A stretch of DNA of 64,000 nt. Source: JANWXR01 sp964608265 (GTDB taxonomy: Bacteria > Chloroflexota > Anaerolineae > Anaerolineales > UBA6663). Under the pieces are notes generated by a model, which did no database searches, was not told the DNA's origin, and was given only the letters and a program-made list of their open reading frames with translations. Positions 33,791-42,006 of the stretch are shown here, piece by piece. The translations under genes were made by a program, and so were the position numbers. The stretch lies in NCBI GenBank assembly GCA_964608265.1, contig CAZSNP010000007.1:1-64000 (forward strand), given 5' to 3'. Numbering within the stretch: the first letter of the stretch is position 1; each line of letters opens with the position of its first letter.

Positions 33791-34315
33791 TTACCCGCTC
33801 GGGCCTTTGCGATACAGATACCAAAACTCATCGGCGGGGAAGGCCGGTTGAAGCTGCGCGTCCCACACAAAAGGGCCGGCAGGATATTTGTCGCGCAAGC
33901 GGATGTCGAGCGTGGCGAGGCGTTGGCCATCGGGGGAATCGCGCAGGCGGGGGTAGCGGCTGACGAGCAGGCCGACCATCGCGCGCTGCGCGACCTCGGT
34001 GGCGTAGCGCCCGCGGCCGACATCCACAAAGCCGCTCCACAACCGCACGCGCATGCGCATCTCCTTGGCCGCCTTCTTCTCGGCGTTGGTGCGCCATTGG
34101 GCAAGCGTGGCCTCGCCGCGCTCGTTGAGGGCCGCCAGCTCTGCCGAGGGCGGCGCAGCCAGCAGGCGCTGACGGGCGAGCGAATAGATGCCGAGGCTCA
34201 ACCGAGCGTAATCACGCAGGCCGCTCAGCGGCCAGAAGTCCACCTCGGAGAGCAGGTAGGCCTCGAGGTCGTCCGTCATCAGTTGCAGCGCAGCCCGCTC
34301 GGTCGCTAAATCCAT
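33791..34315 (-). CDS. hypothetical protein following the CocE-type hydrolase
   Basis: 174 aa, not recognised. Soluble, charged, probably mostly helical, with LLSEVDFWPLSGLRDYARLSLG near the N-terminus and NAEKKAAKEMRMRVRLWSGFVD in the middle. No signal peptide or membrane segment. The start is fixed by a TAATG overlap with the stop of the upstream hydrolase gene, indicating translational coupling and probably related function. Confidence 0.7.
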   Translation of the reverse strand: MDLATERAALQLMTDDLEAYLLSEVDFWPLSGLRDYARLSLGIYSLARQRLLAAPPSAELAALNERGEATLAQWRTNAEKKAAKEMRMRVRLWSGFVDVGRGRYATEVAQRAMVGLLVSRYPRLRDSPDGQRLATLDIRLRDKYPAGPFVWDAQLQPAFPADEFWYLYRKGPSG

Positions 34316-36345
34316 TACACGTTATCCCGGGGCAGGGTGGCGGTGTGGGTGCGCGAGAAGACCCGGGCCCCGCCCTCAAAGGCCGTCACCCGATTGTACA
34401 CGTGCCAGTGCGTGCGGTCGGCGCGCAGGGAGCTGTCGGTCTCGATGCGGGTGCGCCACTCGCCGCGCTCAATCGTGATCGTAAACGCCGAGCGCGCCTC
34501 CGCCGAGAGCGGGTCGCCCTCGATGATGGCCCAGCGATGCTCGGCCACATCCGAATACACCAGGCCGTTGTCGCGGAGGCGGAACGCACCGCCATCGAGG
34601 TGATCAACCAGTTCGGCGCGCTGCGTCACGGCGTCGCGGCTCACCCAACGCCGGCGCGCCGCGGGCCGCAGCTCGTCAACCGCCAACGGCGCAGCGGTCT
34701 CCGGCGGGCCGAACGGCCGCAGCGTTTCATCGGCCCGGCGCGGCGGGCGCACCGGCAGCTCAAAGTAACTGTCCGCCAACACCGTCAGCGTCACCGGCTC
34801 GGGCGAGGGCCACGCCCACGGGAAGTATGTCGGCGAGATCGCCACACGCCAGCGATGGCCGGGCCGGATCGAGTGGCCCGTGAAGCGCAACGGCGCCGAG
34901 ACGACGTAGCGCTCGCCCGGCGCCAGTGGTTGCGGGTTCTCGTGCCCGTCGCGATGGGTGAGATTGAGCAGGGCGCGGCTGACGAGGGTCGATTCGCCGG
35001 TTGGGGCCACGTCGCACAGCCGCACGGCGACGAGGGCCTGCGGCTTATCCGCGGCGAGGTGCAGGGTGAATGATGGGAAGCCGAGCACATCCTGCGCGCT
35101 TTCCATCGGCGCGGAGTCGAAACACAGCGACAGCCCATCCTCGGCGCGCTGATCGGGCGGCTCGTCGCCGGGCAGGCTCATGCTGTAGTACACGCCCGCG
35201 TCGAGGCCACACAGTTGCGAGCCGCGAATCGTGTACTCGCCTCTCCCGCCGGGAGAGAGGGTCGCTTCGCTGAGGGGCGTGAGGGAGCCATCGCTCAAAT
35301 ACAACCGTTGCGTCGTTGCGGTCCACGGCGGCCACTCGGCCTCGGCCACCCAGCGGCCCGCGCGCATCTCGTGCAGCGGCGAGGGCGGGGCGCTCTCCTG
35401 CAGGTATGCGCGCAACATCGGCTCGGCCATGAGGCCGGTGTCAATCCCCTTCAGCCAGTGATCCCACCAGCGCACGCTTTCCTGCAACATGCCGATGGCC
35501 GGGCCGGGCACCGAGGTCTCGGGATACTGGTGCGCCCACGGGCCGATGAGGCCCCGGCGCGGACATTTCAATCCGGCGAGCAAACGCGGCACGGCGTTGG
35601 TGTATCCATCCGCCCAGCCGCCGACCGCGAGCACCGCGCACTCGATCGCGCCGTAGTCCTCGTTCACCGAGCCGTGCTTCCAAAACGCATCGCGGCGCTG
35701 ATGGCGCAGCCAGGTTTCGAGGTACGGCGGCGTCTTCTCCAAACGTTCCAGCCACATCTCGCGCCAGCGCTCGCCGACGATGCGCGGATCGGGCGGGCGC
35801 GCGTTGAAGGCCAGCATCGTCGAGGCCCAGGCCAAATGATCGTGCCCGAACATGCAGCCGCCGAGGTAGTGGATGTCGTCGGTGTAGCGGTCGTCGGTGG
35901 AGTAAAAGGTGATGATGGCCTTGAGCGCCGGCGGGCGCAGCGCGGCGACCTGCAGCGCGTTGAAGCCGCCCCACGATTTGCCGAACATCCCCACCGCGCC
36001 GCTGCACCACGGCTGCGCCGCCAGCCACGCGATGACGTCGAGGCCGTCGTCCAATTCCTGCGGCAGATATTCGTCGAGCAGCAGCCCGTCCGAGTCGCCG
36101 CTGCCGCGCGCATCCACCCGCAGGCAGGCGTAGCCGTGCCCGGCGAGGTACGGCTGTCGCAGCGCATCGCGCTTCGCCGTGCCGTCGTTCTTGCGGTAGG
36201 GGATGTATTCGAGCAGGCCCGGCACCGGTTGTTGCTCCGCGTCCACCGGCAGCCAGACGCGGCCCGCCAAACGCGCGCCGTCGCGCATCGGAATCCACAC
36301 ATGCTCGATGAGGCGAATGGGGCGAGGAAAGTCGGTCTTGATCAT
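34315..36345 (-). CDS. CocE/NonD family alpha/beta hydrolase (X-Pro dipeptidyl-peptidase S15 type)
   Basis: 676 aa. An alpha/beta hydrolase with C-terminal jelly-roll domain. Nucleophile elbow GMFGKSWGGFNALQ (Ser), oxyanion region EYIPYRKND, GGWADGYTNA (Asp), GPWAHQYPETS (His). The C-terminal XP-DPP-type beta domain begins around PLSEATLSPGG. No signal peptide. It probably cleaves an ester or amide; members include cocaine esterase and acyl-peptide acylases. ATG 36345 starts MIKTDFPRPIRLIEHVWIPMRDG; the sequence before it is repeat-like. Coupled to the next gene by TAATG. Confidence 0.82.
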   Translation of the reverse strand: MIKTDFPRPIRLIEHVWIPMRDGARLAGRVWLPVDAEQQPVPGLLEYIPYRKNDGTAKRDALRQPYLAGHGYACLRVDARGSGDSDGLLLDEYLPQELDDGLDVIAWLAAQPWCSGAVGMFGKSWGGFNALQVAALRPPALKAIITFYSTDDRYTDDIHYLGGCMFGHDHLAWASTMLAFNARPPDPRIVGERWREMWLERLEKTPPYLETWLRHQRRDAFWKHGSVNEDYGAIECAVLAVGGWADGYTNAVPRLLAGLKCPRRGLIGPWAHQYPETSVPGPAIGMLQESVRWWDHWLKGIDTGLMAEPMLRAYLQESAPPSPLHEMRAGRWVAEAEWPPWTATTQRLYLSDGSLTPLSEATLSPGGRGEYTIRGSQLCGLDAGVYYSMSLPGDEPPDQRAEDGLSLCFDSAPMESAQDVLGFPSFTLHLAADKPQALVAVRLCDVAPTGESTLVSRALLNLTHRDGHENPQPLAPGERYVVSAPLRFTGHSIRPGHRWRVAISPTYFPWAWPSPEPVTLTVLADSYFELPVRPPRRADETLRPFGPPETAAPLAVDELRPAARRRWVSRDAVTQRAELVDHLDGGAFRLRDNGLVYSDVAEHRWAIIEGDPLSAEARSAFTITIERGEWRTRIETDSSLRADRTHWHVYNRVTAFEGGARVFSRTHTATLPRDNV

Positions 36346-36354
36346 CGCTCTGAA

Positions 36355-36418
36355 TCTAACCGCGGAGACGAGAAGCGCGCGAAGCAAGCTCTGCGGGCTG
36401 TGCGGCTTCGCGGTTCAA
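36355..36418. repeat. CGCGAAGC-type repeat upstream of the CocE-type gene
   Basis: AACCGCGGAGACGAGAAGCGCGCGAAG faces CTGTGCGGCTTCGCGGTT, an imperfect inverted repeat that fills the junction and reaches the stop of the neighbouring aminotransferase gene at 36415. Similar in feel to the 20096-20120 sequence (GCGTCCTCGCGGTTC). Confidence 0.5.
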
Positions 36419-37581
36419 TGGAGGGCGTCCTTTACCGCCTGCGCCAATCGCTTCGCGCCCTCGGCCAGTTCGTGCGGCGGGTACAGGCTGAAGGCCAATC
36501 GCAGCGCGTCCCGACCGCCGCCATCGAGACAGAACTTGTGGCCGGGGATGAAGGTGACGGCGCGGGCCTCGGCCGCCGCGAGCACGGGGGCGGCATCCAG
36601 CGGCTCGGGCAGCGTCACCCACACAAAGAAGCCGCCGGCGGGCCGCGTCCAGCTCACCCCGGGCGGCATGAACTCCGCCAGCGCATCGAGGAGCGCGTCG
36701 CGGCGCGCGCGGTATTCGGCTTTGAGTATGAGCACCTGCGCGTCGAAGTCGCCCGCCGCGCACAGCGCGCCGACCATCATCGCCGCGTAATGGTTCACGC
36801 CGCCGCCGCTGTCGCGCAGCCCGCCGTCGGAGAAGCGCCGCAACTGATCGGCCTGCCCGGCCAGGGTGCCGAGACGCAGCCCCGGCGCGAGCGACTTGGC
36901 GAATGAACTCAGGCGCAGCACGGCGCCGCGCGGCGCGAGGCTGAAGAGCGAGGGCGGGGCGTCGCCGTCGTAGGTCAATTCGCGGTACACATCATCTTCG
37001 ACGACGAGGATGTTCGACTCGGCGGCGATCTCGACCAGGGCGCGGCGGCGTTCGGCGGCCAGGCTGAGGCCGGTGGGGTTGTGATGGGTAGGGATGGTGT
37101 ACAGCAGCTTCGCGGCCTGGCCGTCGCGTTTGAGTTGCGCGAGTTTACGTTTGAGCGCCTCCGGGCGCAGGCCGCCCGCATCGGTCGCCACCGGCTGCAG
37201 GTCGAGGGCGTGATCGTGCATGATGCGCAGGGCCAGGTGATACGTCGGCGACTCGACCAGGGCGATGTCGCCGGGCCGCGTGAAGAGCGTGCAGATTTGA
37301 TCCACCGCGTCTGAGTTCCCCGCCGTGCCGATGATCTCGTCGAAGGTCACGTTCACGCCTTCGCGCTCCGCCATTCGATTACGCGCCCATGCCAGTAACG
37401 GGCCGGAGCCACTGGCCGCGCCGTAGCCCAGCGTATCTGCGCCGTACTCTTTCAGCGCCGACTCGGTCGCGCGCCGCATCGCCTCCACCGGCAGCAGGGC
37501 GGGGTCGGGCTGGCCCCACGTGAATTCGATGAAGCCCTCGCGCAGGGTCATTTGAGTGGATTGAGGGACGTTGAGTTGCAT
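36415..37581 (-). CDS. PLP-dependent aminotransferase, LysN/2-aminoadipate aminotransferase-like
   Basis: 388 aa fold-type I aminotransferase of the MocR/ARO8/LysN group without a DNA-binding domain: FIEFTWGQPDPALLPVEAMRRA, GYGAASGSGPLLAWARNRM, GNSDAVDQICTLFTRPGD, ESPTYHLAL, YTIPTHHNPTG, LSSFAKSLAPGLRLG (PLP Lys). Thermus LysN belongs to this group and converts 2-oxoadipate to alpha-aminoadipate. This is the one step not encoded in the lysine operon here, so the gene is a good LysN candidate, but valine-pyruvate or aromatic specificity is possible. Start at MQLNVPQ (37581); the frame before it is repeat. Confidence 0.75.
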   Translation of the reverse strand: MQLNVPQSTQMTLREGFIEFTWGQPDPALLPVEAMRRATESALKEYGADTLGYGAASGSGPLLAWARNRMAEREGVNVTFDEIIGTAGNSDAVDQICTLFTRPGDIALVESPTYHLALRIMHDHALDLQPVATDAGGLRPEALKRKLAQLKRDGQAAKLLYTIPTHHNPTGLSLAAERRRALVEIAAESNILVVEDDVYRELTYDGDAPPSLFSLAPRGAVLRLSSFAKSLAPGLRLGTLAGQADQLRRFSDGGLRDSGGGVNHYAAMMVGALCAAGDFDAQVLILKAEYRARRDALLDALAEFMPPGVSWTRPAGGFFVWVTLPEPLDAAPVLAAAEARAVTFIPGHKFCLDGGGRDALRLAFSLYPPHELAEGAKRLAQAVKDALH

Positions 37582-37589
37582 GGAGTCTG

Positions 37590-37634
37590 TCACACAGGTT
37601 GCAGGTTGCCGGTGGGATGTTGAACCTGCAACCG
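37590..37634. repeat. CAACCTGCAACC-type inverted repeat
   Basis: ACAGGTTGCAGGTTGCCGG faces TTGAACCTGCAACCGCTAGC: tandem GGTTGCA units with their inverted copies. It fills the junction between the aminotransferase and the upstream dehydrogenase gene, reaching the latter's C-terminal codons. Confidence 0.6.
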
Positions 37635-38600
37635 CTAGCCTGCCAAAGGTTCGTTCACGGCGGCGGCCGGGCGCTCGCCGCGCAGCACGGCGGCGACGTA
37701 GCCGGCGGCCCACTCCCACACGGCCTGATCGGATTCCTCCGAACACCACGCGCTGTGCGGGGTGACGGCGATGCGGTCGTCATGCAGAAAGGGATGCTCG
37801 GCGGGCGGCGGCTCGACGCGGAGCACATCAATCGCCGCGCCGGCGATGCGACGCTCGCGCACGGCGGCGAGCAGCGCGGCCTCGACCACCAGCGCGCCGC
37901 GCGCGGTGTTGACGAGGTAGGCCGAGGGCTTCATCAACTTCAGGGCAGCGGAGTCAATCATGTCGCGCGTTTCGTCGCTGAGCGGGGTGTGGAGCGATAC
38001 GTAATCCGACTCGCGCAGCACGGTCTCGCGGCCCGCCGGGGTGACGCCCGCCGCGCGCATCGCTGACTCATCCACGTACGGATCGCAGGCCAGGACGCGG
38101 AATCCCAGCGCGCGCGCTTTGGCCGCGACCGCGCTCCCGATGCGGCCATAACCGATGAGGCCGAGCGTCTGCCCGCGCACGTGGGGCAGCGGTCGCACCG
38201 GCCGCGGATCCCACTCGCCGGCGCGCGCGAGGCTGCGGGCCTGCGGCAGACGCCGCGCCTGCGAAAGAATCAACGCGAGGGTATGCGTCGCCACCTCATC
38301 GGTGCAATAGCCGGGGCAGTTCGTCACCCAGATGCCGCGCCGCGCTGCGGCCTGCAAATCCACGTAGTCGTAGCCGGTGCTGGCGCAGGCGATGATGCGG
38401 CAGCGGTCGAGCGCGGCGATGCGCGCGGCGTCGAATGGATGCAGCTCGGTGATGATGGCGTCGGCGTGGCGGTACAGTTCAGCGGCGTCGTGAGCGAAGC
38501 CAATGACGCGATGGACGGCCACCTCGAGGCCGTCGAGGGCCGCGAGCGTCTCGGGCGGATTGCGCGAATCGATGCAGGCGATGACGAGGCTGTAGGGCAT
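37635..38600 (-). CDS. D-2-hydroxyacid dehydrogenase, NAD-dependent (C-terminal-binding-protein-like)
   Basis: 321 aa. Two-domain 2-hydroxyacid dehydrogenase: ACASTGYDYVDLQAA, GQTLGLIGYGRIGSAVAAKARALG (NAD Rossmann loop), DYVSLHTPLSDETR, YLVNTARGALV (catalytic Arg region), DVLRVEPPPAEHP (Glu), and VTPHSAWCS with His as the catalytic base. Substrate not predictable; phosphoglycerate or glyoxylate-type acids are candidates. ATG 38600 (MPYSLVIA) is preferred over the earlier ATG at 38630. It is upstream of, and in line with, the LysN-like gene. Confidence 0.82.
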   Translation of the reverse strand: MPYSLVIACIDSRNPPETLAALDGLEVAVHRVIGFAHDAAELYRHADAIITELHPFDAARIAALDRCRIIACASTGYDYVDLQAAARRGIWVTNCPGYCTDEVATHTLALILSQARRLPQARSLARAGEWDPRPVRPLPHVRGQTLGLIGYGRIGSAVAAKARALGFRVLACDPYVDESAMRAAGVTPAGRETVLRESDYVSLHTPLSDETRDMIDSAALKLMKPSAYLVNTARGALVVEAALLAAVRERRIAGAAIDVLRVEPPPAEHPFLHDDRIAVTPHSAWCSEESDQAVWEWAAGYVAAVLRGERPAAAVNEPLAG

Positions 38601-38664
38601 GGGTCTCGCTGAGGCCTGAGGGCTCTTCAAAACCTGTCAGGCCCGTGAAGCCATGATAATCCAC

Positions 38665-39462
38665 TCACGATTTCGCCGCACATTCTTGAATGAAGGCGCT
38701 TAGCGTCAGCGGCGGCGTGCGCGCGGCGAGATGCTGCGCGACCTCGTCGCCCACGTAGCGATAGTGCCACGGCTCCCACTCATAACCCGTTTGCGCGGTC
38801 GCCCACTCGGGATACGACAGCACAAAGCCATGTTCGGCTGCGTGCTCGGCGAGCCAAAGCCCCTCGGGCGTCTGTGCGAAGCCGGTGTGGAAGCGGTTGG
38901 GCATGCGGGCTTGAATTTCGGGGGTGGTGAAGTCCACCGCCGTGCCCAGTTGATGTTCGCTGTGGCCCGGCTCGGCGCTGATCACGCTGGCGCGGCCGGG
39001 ATACCACTCGGCCCACTTCTGATACGCCAGCGCCTGCTCGGTGTACGAGCGATACGCTGAGACGACCTTCAGGGCCAACCCGGCCTGATTGGCTTCATCC
39101 AGCAGCGCGACCAGGGGCGGCTCGACCTCAGCGCTCGCTCGCAGCGGCAGGATCCAATCGTTGCGCGCGGGCAGCGTGAGCGTGATGAGATCAGTCGGCG
39201 CGAAGTCGCGGGGCAGGGCGGTCGCGCGATCTACGAGGGTGAGCAGCGGGTTGGCCGGATCGTACAGCGCGCACGCATCGGCGGGCGGCGGCGTGGTCGG
39301 GGCGGGTGTGGGTATCGGTGCGGATGTGCCAGTCGGCACGGCCTGGGCGGCGGGCTGCACGTTCATCGCTGCGGGAGGCAGGGTCGCCGGCCGCGCCGGC
39401 TCAGTGGGCGCGCACGCGGCCAGGAGCGATCCGATGATGAGGCAGGGCAAGCTGGGGCGCAC
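38665..39462 (-). CDS. VanY/M15B-type D-Ala-D-Ala carboxypeptidase lipoprotein
   Basis: 265 aa lipoprotein (lipobox LLAAC, Cys about residue 17), Pro/Thr-rich linker to about residue 62, then an M15 zinc-peptidase domain: KVVSAYRSYTEQ, EPGHSEHQLGTAVDF (first metal His and Asp), TGYEWEPWHYRYVG (final His). It is expected to trim peptidoglycan stem peptides outside the membrane. Lone gene, divergent from hemW. Confidence 0.9.
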   Translation of the reverse strand: MRPSLPCLIIGSLLAACAPTEPARPATLPPAAMNVQPAAQAVPTGTSAPIPTPAPTTPPPADACALYDPANPLLTLVDRATALPRDFAPTDLITLTLPARNDWILPLRASAEVEPPLVALLDEANQAGLALKVVSAYRSYTEQALAYQKWAEWYPGRASVISAEPGHSEHQLGTAVDFTTPEIQARMPNRFHTGFAQTPEGLWLAEHAAEHGFVLSYPEWATAQTGYEWEPWHYRYVGDEVAQHLAARTPPLTLSAFIQECAAKS

Positions 39463-39539
39463 GACACAGATTGTAACCGCTCGCCGCGCGGCCGACCGGT
39501 GGGGCTCCGGCCCGAACGCCGTCGTGTATCATGGCCTCG

Positions 39540-40766
39540 ATGACGCCGCTCAGCCTGTATCTGCACCTCCCCTTCTGCACCGTGCGTTGCGCGTACTGCG
39601 ACTTCAACACATACGCCGGCCTCGAGGCGCAAATGGGGCCCTACGCGCGCGCGCTGGCGCGTGAGATTCGGGGGGTGGGCGAGGCCGGCGGGCGTCCGGC
39701 CGCGCACACGATCTTCCTCGGCGGCGGCACGCCGTCGCTGCTGCCGCTCGACCTGCATCGAGAGCTGTTCATTGCCCTGCGCGAGTCCTTCACCCTCGCG
39801 CCCGATTGCGAGGTCACGCTCGAAGCCAACCCGGGCACGGTCACCCGCGCCTACCTCGCCGGGCTGCGCGAGTTGGGAGTCAACCGGCTGTCGTTTGGCG
39901 TGCAGTCGTCGCATCCGCACGAGCTGCGGCTGCTCGACCGGCTGCACTTGTTCGGCGACGTGGTGCAGGCGGTGAGCTGGGCGCGCGCCGCCGGTTTCGA
40001 CAACCTCAACCTCGACGTCATCTTCGCCATCCCGCAGCAGACGCTGGCGATGTGGCAGGCCACGCTCAACCGCGTCCTCGCCCTCGGGCCGGAGCACCTC
40101 TCGGCGTACGCGCTCTCGCTCGAACACGGCACGCTGCTGCGGGCGTGGGTGTATCGCGGGCTGCTGCCCATGCCCGACCCCGACCTCGCCGCCGACATGT
40201 ACGAGTGGGCGAGCGAGACGATGGAACGCAACGGGTTTGTGCAGTATGAAATCTCGAACTGGGCCAGGGAAGTGGCAAGTGGAGAGTTGCGGGTGGCAGG
40301 TGATGACAATCAGCAATCAAAAATCAGAAATCCAAAATTCGCATGCCGGCACAACATTCAGTATTGGCGCAACGAGCCGTACCTGGGCTTTGGCGCAGGG
40401 GCGCACGGCTGGGCGGAGGGGGTGCGGTATTCGAACGTGCTCGCGCCGGCGGCGTACATTCAAAGGATGAGCGCCGACGAAGCCCAACCTTATCCGCTGT
40501 CGCCCGCCGTGTCGCAATCCATATTGACTGAACAAGTGGACGCGATGGGCGAGATGATGATGATGGGGATGCGGCTGGTGCGCGAGGGCGTGAGCAGCGC
40601 GGAGTTCGAGCGGCGCTTTGGCGTGTCGCTGGCCGCCCGCTACCCGCGCGAACTCGCAACCCTCCGGCAGCGCGGGCTGATCGAGTGGGACGGCGAGCGG
40701 GCGCGCCTCACACGGGGCGGGCGGTTATTGGGGAACGAGGTGTTCCGCGAGTTTCTGGCGGGATGA
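39540..40766 (+). CDS. hemW: HemW-type radical SAM heme chaperone, with internal repeat insertion
   Basis: 408 aa, of the oxygen-independent coproporphyrinogen oxidase-like family. LYLHLPFCTVRCAYCDF carries the radical SAM CxxxCxxC (C13, C17, C20). LGGGTPSLLP (SAM), NPGTVTRAYL, GVNRLSFGVQSS and DVIFAIPQQT follow. Most members are heme-trafficking proteins rather than oxidases. Between YEISNWAR and CRHNIQYWRN, normally 3-5 residues, about 22 residues encoded by two repeat types are inserted in frame. ATG 39540 is chosen because MTPLSLYLHLPFC is the family start; ATG 39531 is possible. Confidence 0.85.
   Translation: MTPLSLYLHLPFCTVRCAYCDFNTYAGLEAQMGPYARALAREIRGVGEAGGRPAAHTIFLGGGTPSLLPLDLHRELFIALRESFTLAPDCEVTLEANPGTVTRAYLAGLRELGVNRLSFGVQSSHPHELRLLDRLHLFGDVVQAVSWARAAGFDNLNLDVIFAIPQQTLAMWQATLNRVLALGPEHLSAYALSLEHGTLLRAWVYRGLLPMPDPDLAADMYEWASETMERNGFVQYEISNWAREVASGELRVAGDDNQQSKIRNPKFACRHNIQYWRNEPYLGFGAGAHGWAEGVRYSNVLAPAAYIQRMSADEAQPYPLSPAVSQSILTEQVDAMGEMMMMGMRLVREGVSSAEFERRFGVSLAARYPRELATLRQRGLIEWDGERARLTRGGRLLGNEVFREFLAG
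40268..40341. repeat. in-frame repeat insertion within hemW
   Basis: GGAAGTGGCAAGTGGAGAG and GCGGGTGGCAGGTGA (GTGGCAAGTGG-type units) are followed directly by CAATCAGCAATC, AAAAATCAGAAATCC (AATC-type units). The combined tract encodes an extra EVASGELRVAGDDNQQSKIR-like segment in a conserved region. Confidence 0.7.
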
Positions 40767-40911
40767 ACTGGCGTTGCGGATGATCGGCGCCCTGCGCAGC
40801 TGGCGGGTCGTCTCACCCGTGGGCCCCGTCAGTCCGCCTGCGCTCCGTTCGCGGAGCCGAGCTAACGCCCTCGCGTGGCGACCCGCTGAAAGTGCCTCTG
40901 CCATAGGACGG

Positions 40912-41934
40912 TCACGCATTGCGTTTGAGCAGCGAGCCGGTGAGTTCCCACAGGGCCTCGGCGGCCGGGCCGGCGGGCGCGGCGGCGCGCAGGTGCGCGG
41001 TGGCCTCGTCGGTCAGCGATTGCGCGACCTGCACTGTGTACGCCCGTGCGCCGAGGGCGTCGAGCTGCGCGGCCAGTGCGGCCACCGGCTCGCCCGGCGT
41101 GTGCGGGTGCGCGTACCGCGCGGCGAACTCCGGCGAGCGCTCCATCCCGTACACCACCGGCAGGCTCTTCTTGCGCTGCTCCAAATCGCTGGCGGCCGAT
41201 TTGCCTGTGGCCGCCGGGTCGCCCCAGATGCCGAGCCAATCGTCGTGCACCTGAAAGGCCAGGCCGAGGTTGAGGCCGAATTGCTCGAAGTGATGTTGCC
41301 GCTCGGCCGAGGCCCCGGCCAGCAGCGCGCCGAGTTTCGTGCAGGCCGCAATCAGCACCGCCGTCTTGCCCCGGATCATCTGCAGGTACTCATCCACCGT
41401 CACGCGCTCGCAGCCCTCGAAGCGCATATCGAGGAATTGCCCCTGGGTGAGGGCGAGGCAGGTGCGGTCGAACTCGGCCAGCGCCGCCAGCGCCACCTCC
41501 GGCGCGACGCCGCGCTCGGCCAGGCGATGCGGCGCGAGGTGGGCGAGGGTGAACATAGCGTCGCCGGCATTGATGGCCTGCGCCACGCCCCACCGCTGCC
41601 ACACCGTCGGCCTGCCTCGGCGCAACGGGCTGTTATCCTGGATGTCGTCGTGCAGCAGCGAGAAGTTGTGCAGCAACTCAATCGCCGCCGCCATCGGCAG
41701 CGCCCGGCCCGGCTCGCCACCCGAGGCCGCGCACGCCAGCAGGCACAGCAGCGGGCGGATTCGTTTGCCGATGTTGCCGTTCGGCGACGCCTGCCCGGCC
41801 TCATCCACCCAGCCGAGGTGATAGCGCATCATCAAGAAATAGTCGCGCAGAGCCTCCGGCCCGTCGCCGACTGCGCGGCGCAGTTCGGCTTCGATGAGGG
41901 GGAGGTAGTGTGAGGTGAGAAGGGGGAGGGACAT
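40912..41934 (-). CDS. polyprenyl (geranylgeranyl/farnesyl-type) diphosphate synthase
   Basis: 340 aa trans-prenyltransferase that joins isopentenyl diphosphate units to an allylic primer. First Asp-rich motif LLHDDIQDN (DDxxD); second motif QVHDDWLGIWGDP, a variant with Gly in place of the third Asp that I know from many GGPP-synthase-like proteins. GKRIRPLLCLLA and RGRPTVWQRWGVAQAINAGDAM are standard. ATG 41934 (MSLPLLTSHY) is the family-like start; the frame upstream is the CGTGAAACGTG repeat. Next to the IPP isomerase gene, which supplies its substrates. Product chain length not determined. Confidence 0.85.
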   Translation of the reverse strand: MSLPLLTSHYLPLIEAELRRAVGDGPEALRDYFLMMRYHLGWVDEAGQASPNGNIGKRIRPLLCLLACAASGGEPGRALPMAAAIELLHNFSLLHDDIQDNSPLRRGRPTVWQRWGVAQAINAGDAMFTLAHLAPHRLAERGVAPEVALAALAEFDRTCLALTQGQFLDMRFEGCERVTVDEYLQMIRGKTAVLIAACTKLGALLAGASAERQHHFEQFGLNLGLAFQVHDDWLGIWGDPAATGKSAASDLEQRKKSLPVVYGMERSPEFAARYAHPHTPGEPVAALAAQLDALGARAYTVQVAQSLTDEATAHLRAAAPAGPAAEALWELTGSLLKRNA

Positions 41935-41938
41935 GAAG

Positions 41939-42006
41939 CGTAATGCGTGAAACGTGAAACGTGATTGGCGCCGCAACGCCCACGTTTCACGCTTCACGTT
42001 TCACGA
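41939..42006. repeat. CGTGAAACGTG-type inverted repeat between isomerase and polyprenyl synthase
   Basis: GCGTGAAACGTGAAACGTGA on one side is mirrored by CACGTTTCACGCTTCACG and GTTTCACG on the other, around a 20-nt centre. The unit is GTGAAAC. It supplies the stop codon and last residues (VKREA) of the isomerase. A relative is at 45301-45372. Confidence 0.8.

Noticed and set aside
40268..40341. A frameshift or pseudogene in hemW
   Set aside because: The frame stays open before and after the tract, and conserved motifs on both sides remain intact.
40912..41934. Inactive polyprenyl synthase because the second Asp-rich motif lacks its third Asp
   Set aside because: The DDWLGIWGD form is a known variant in active trans-prenyltransferases, and the first motif is complete.
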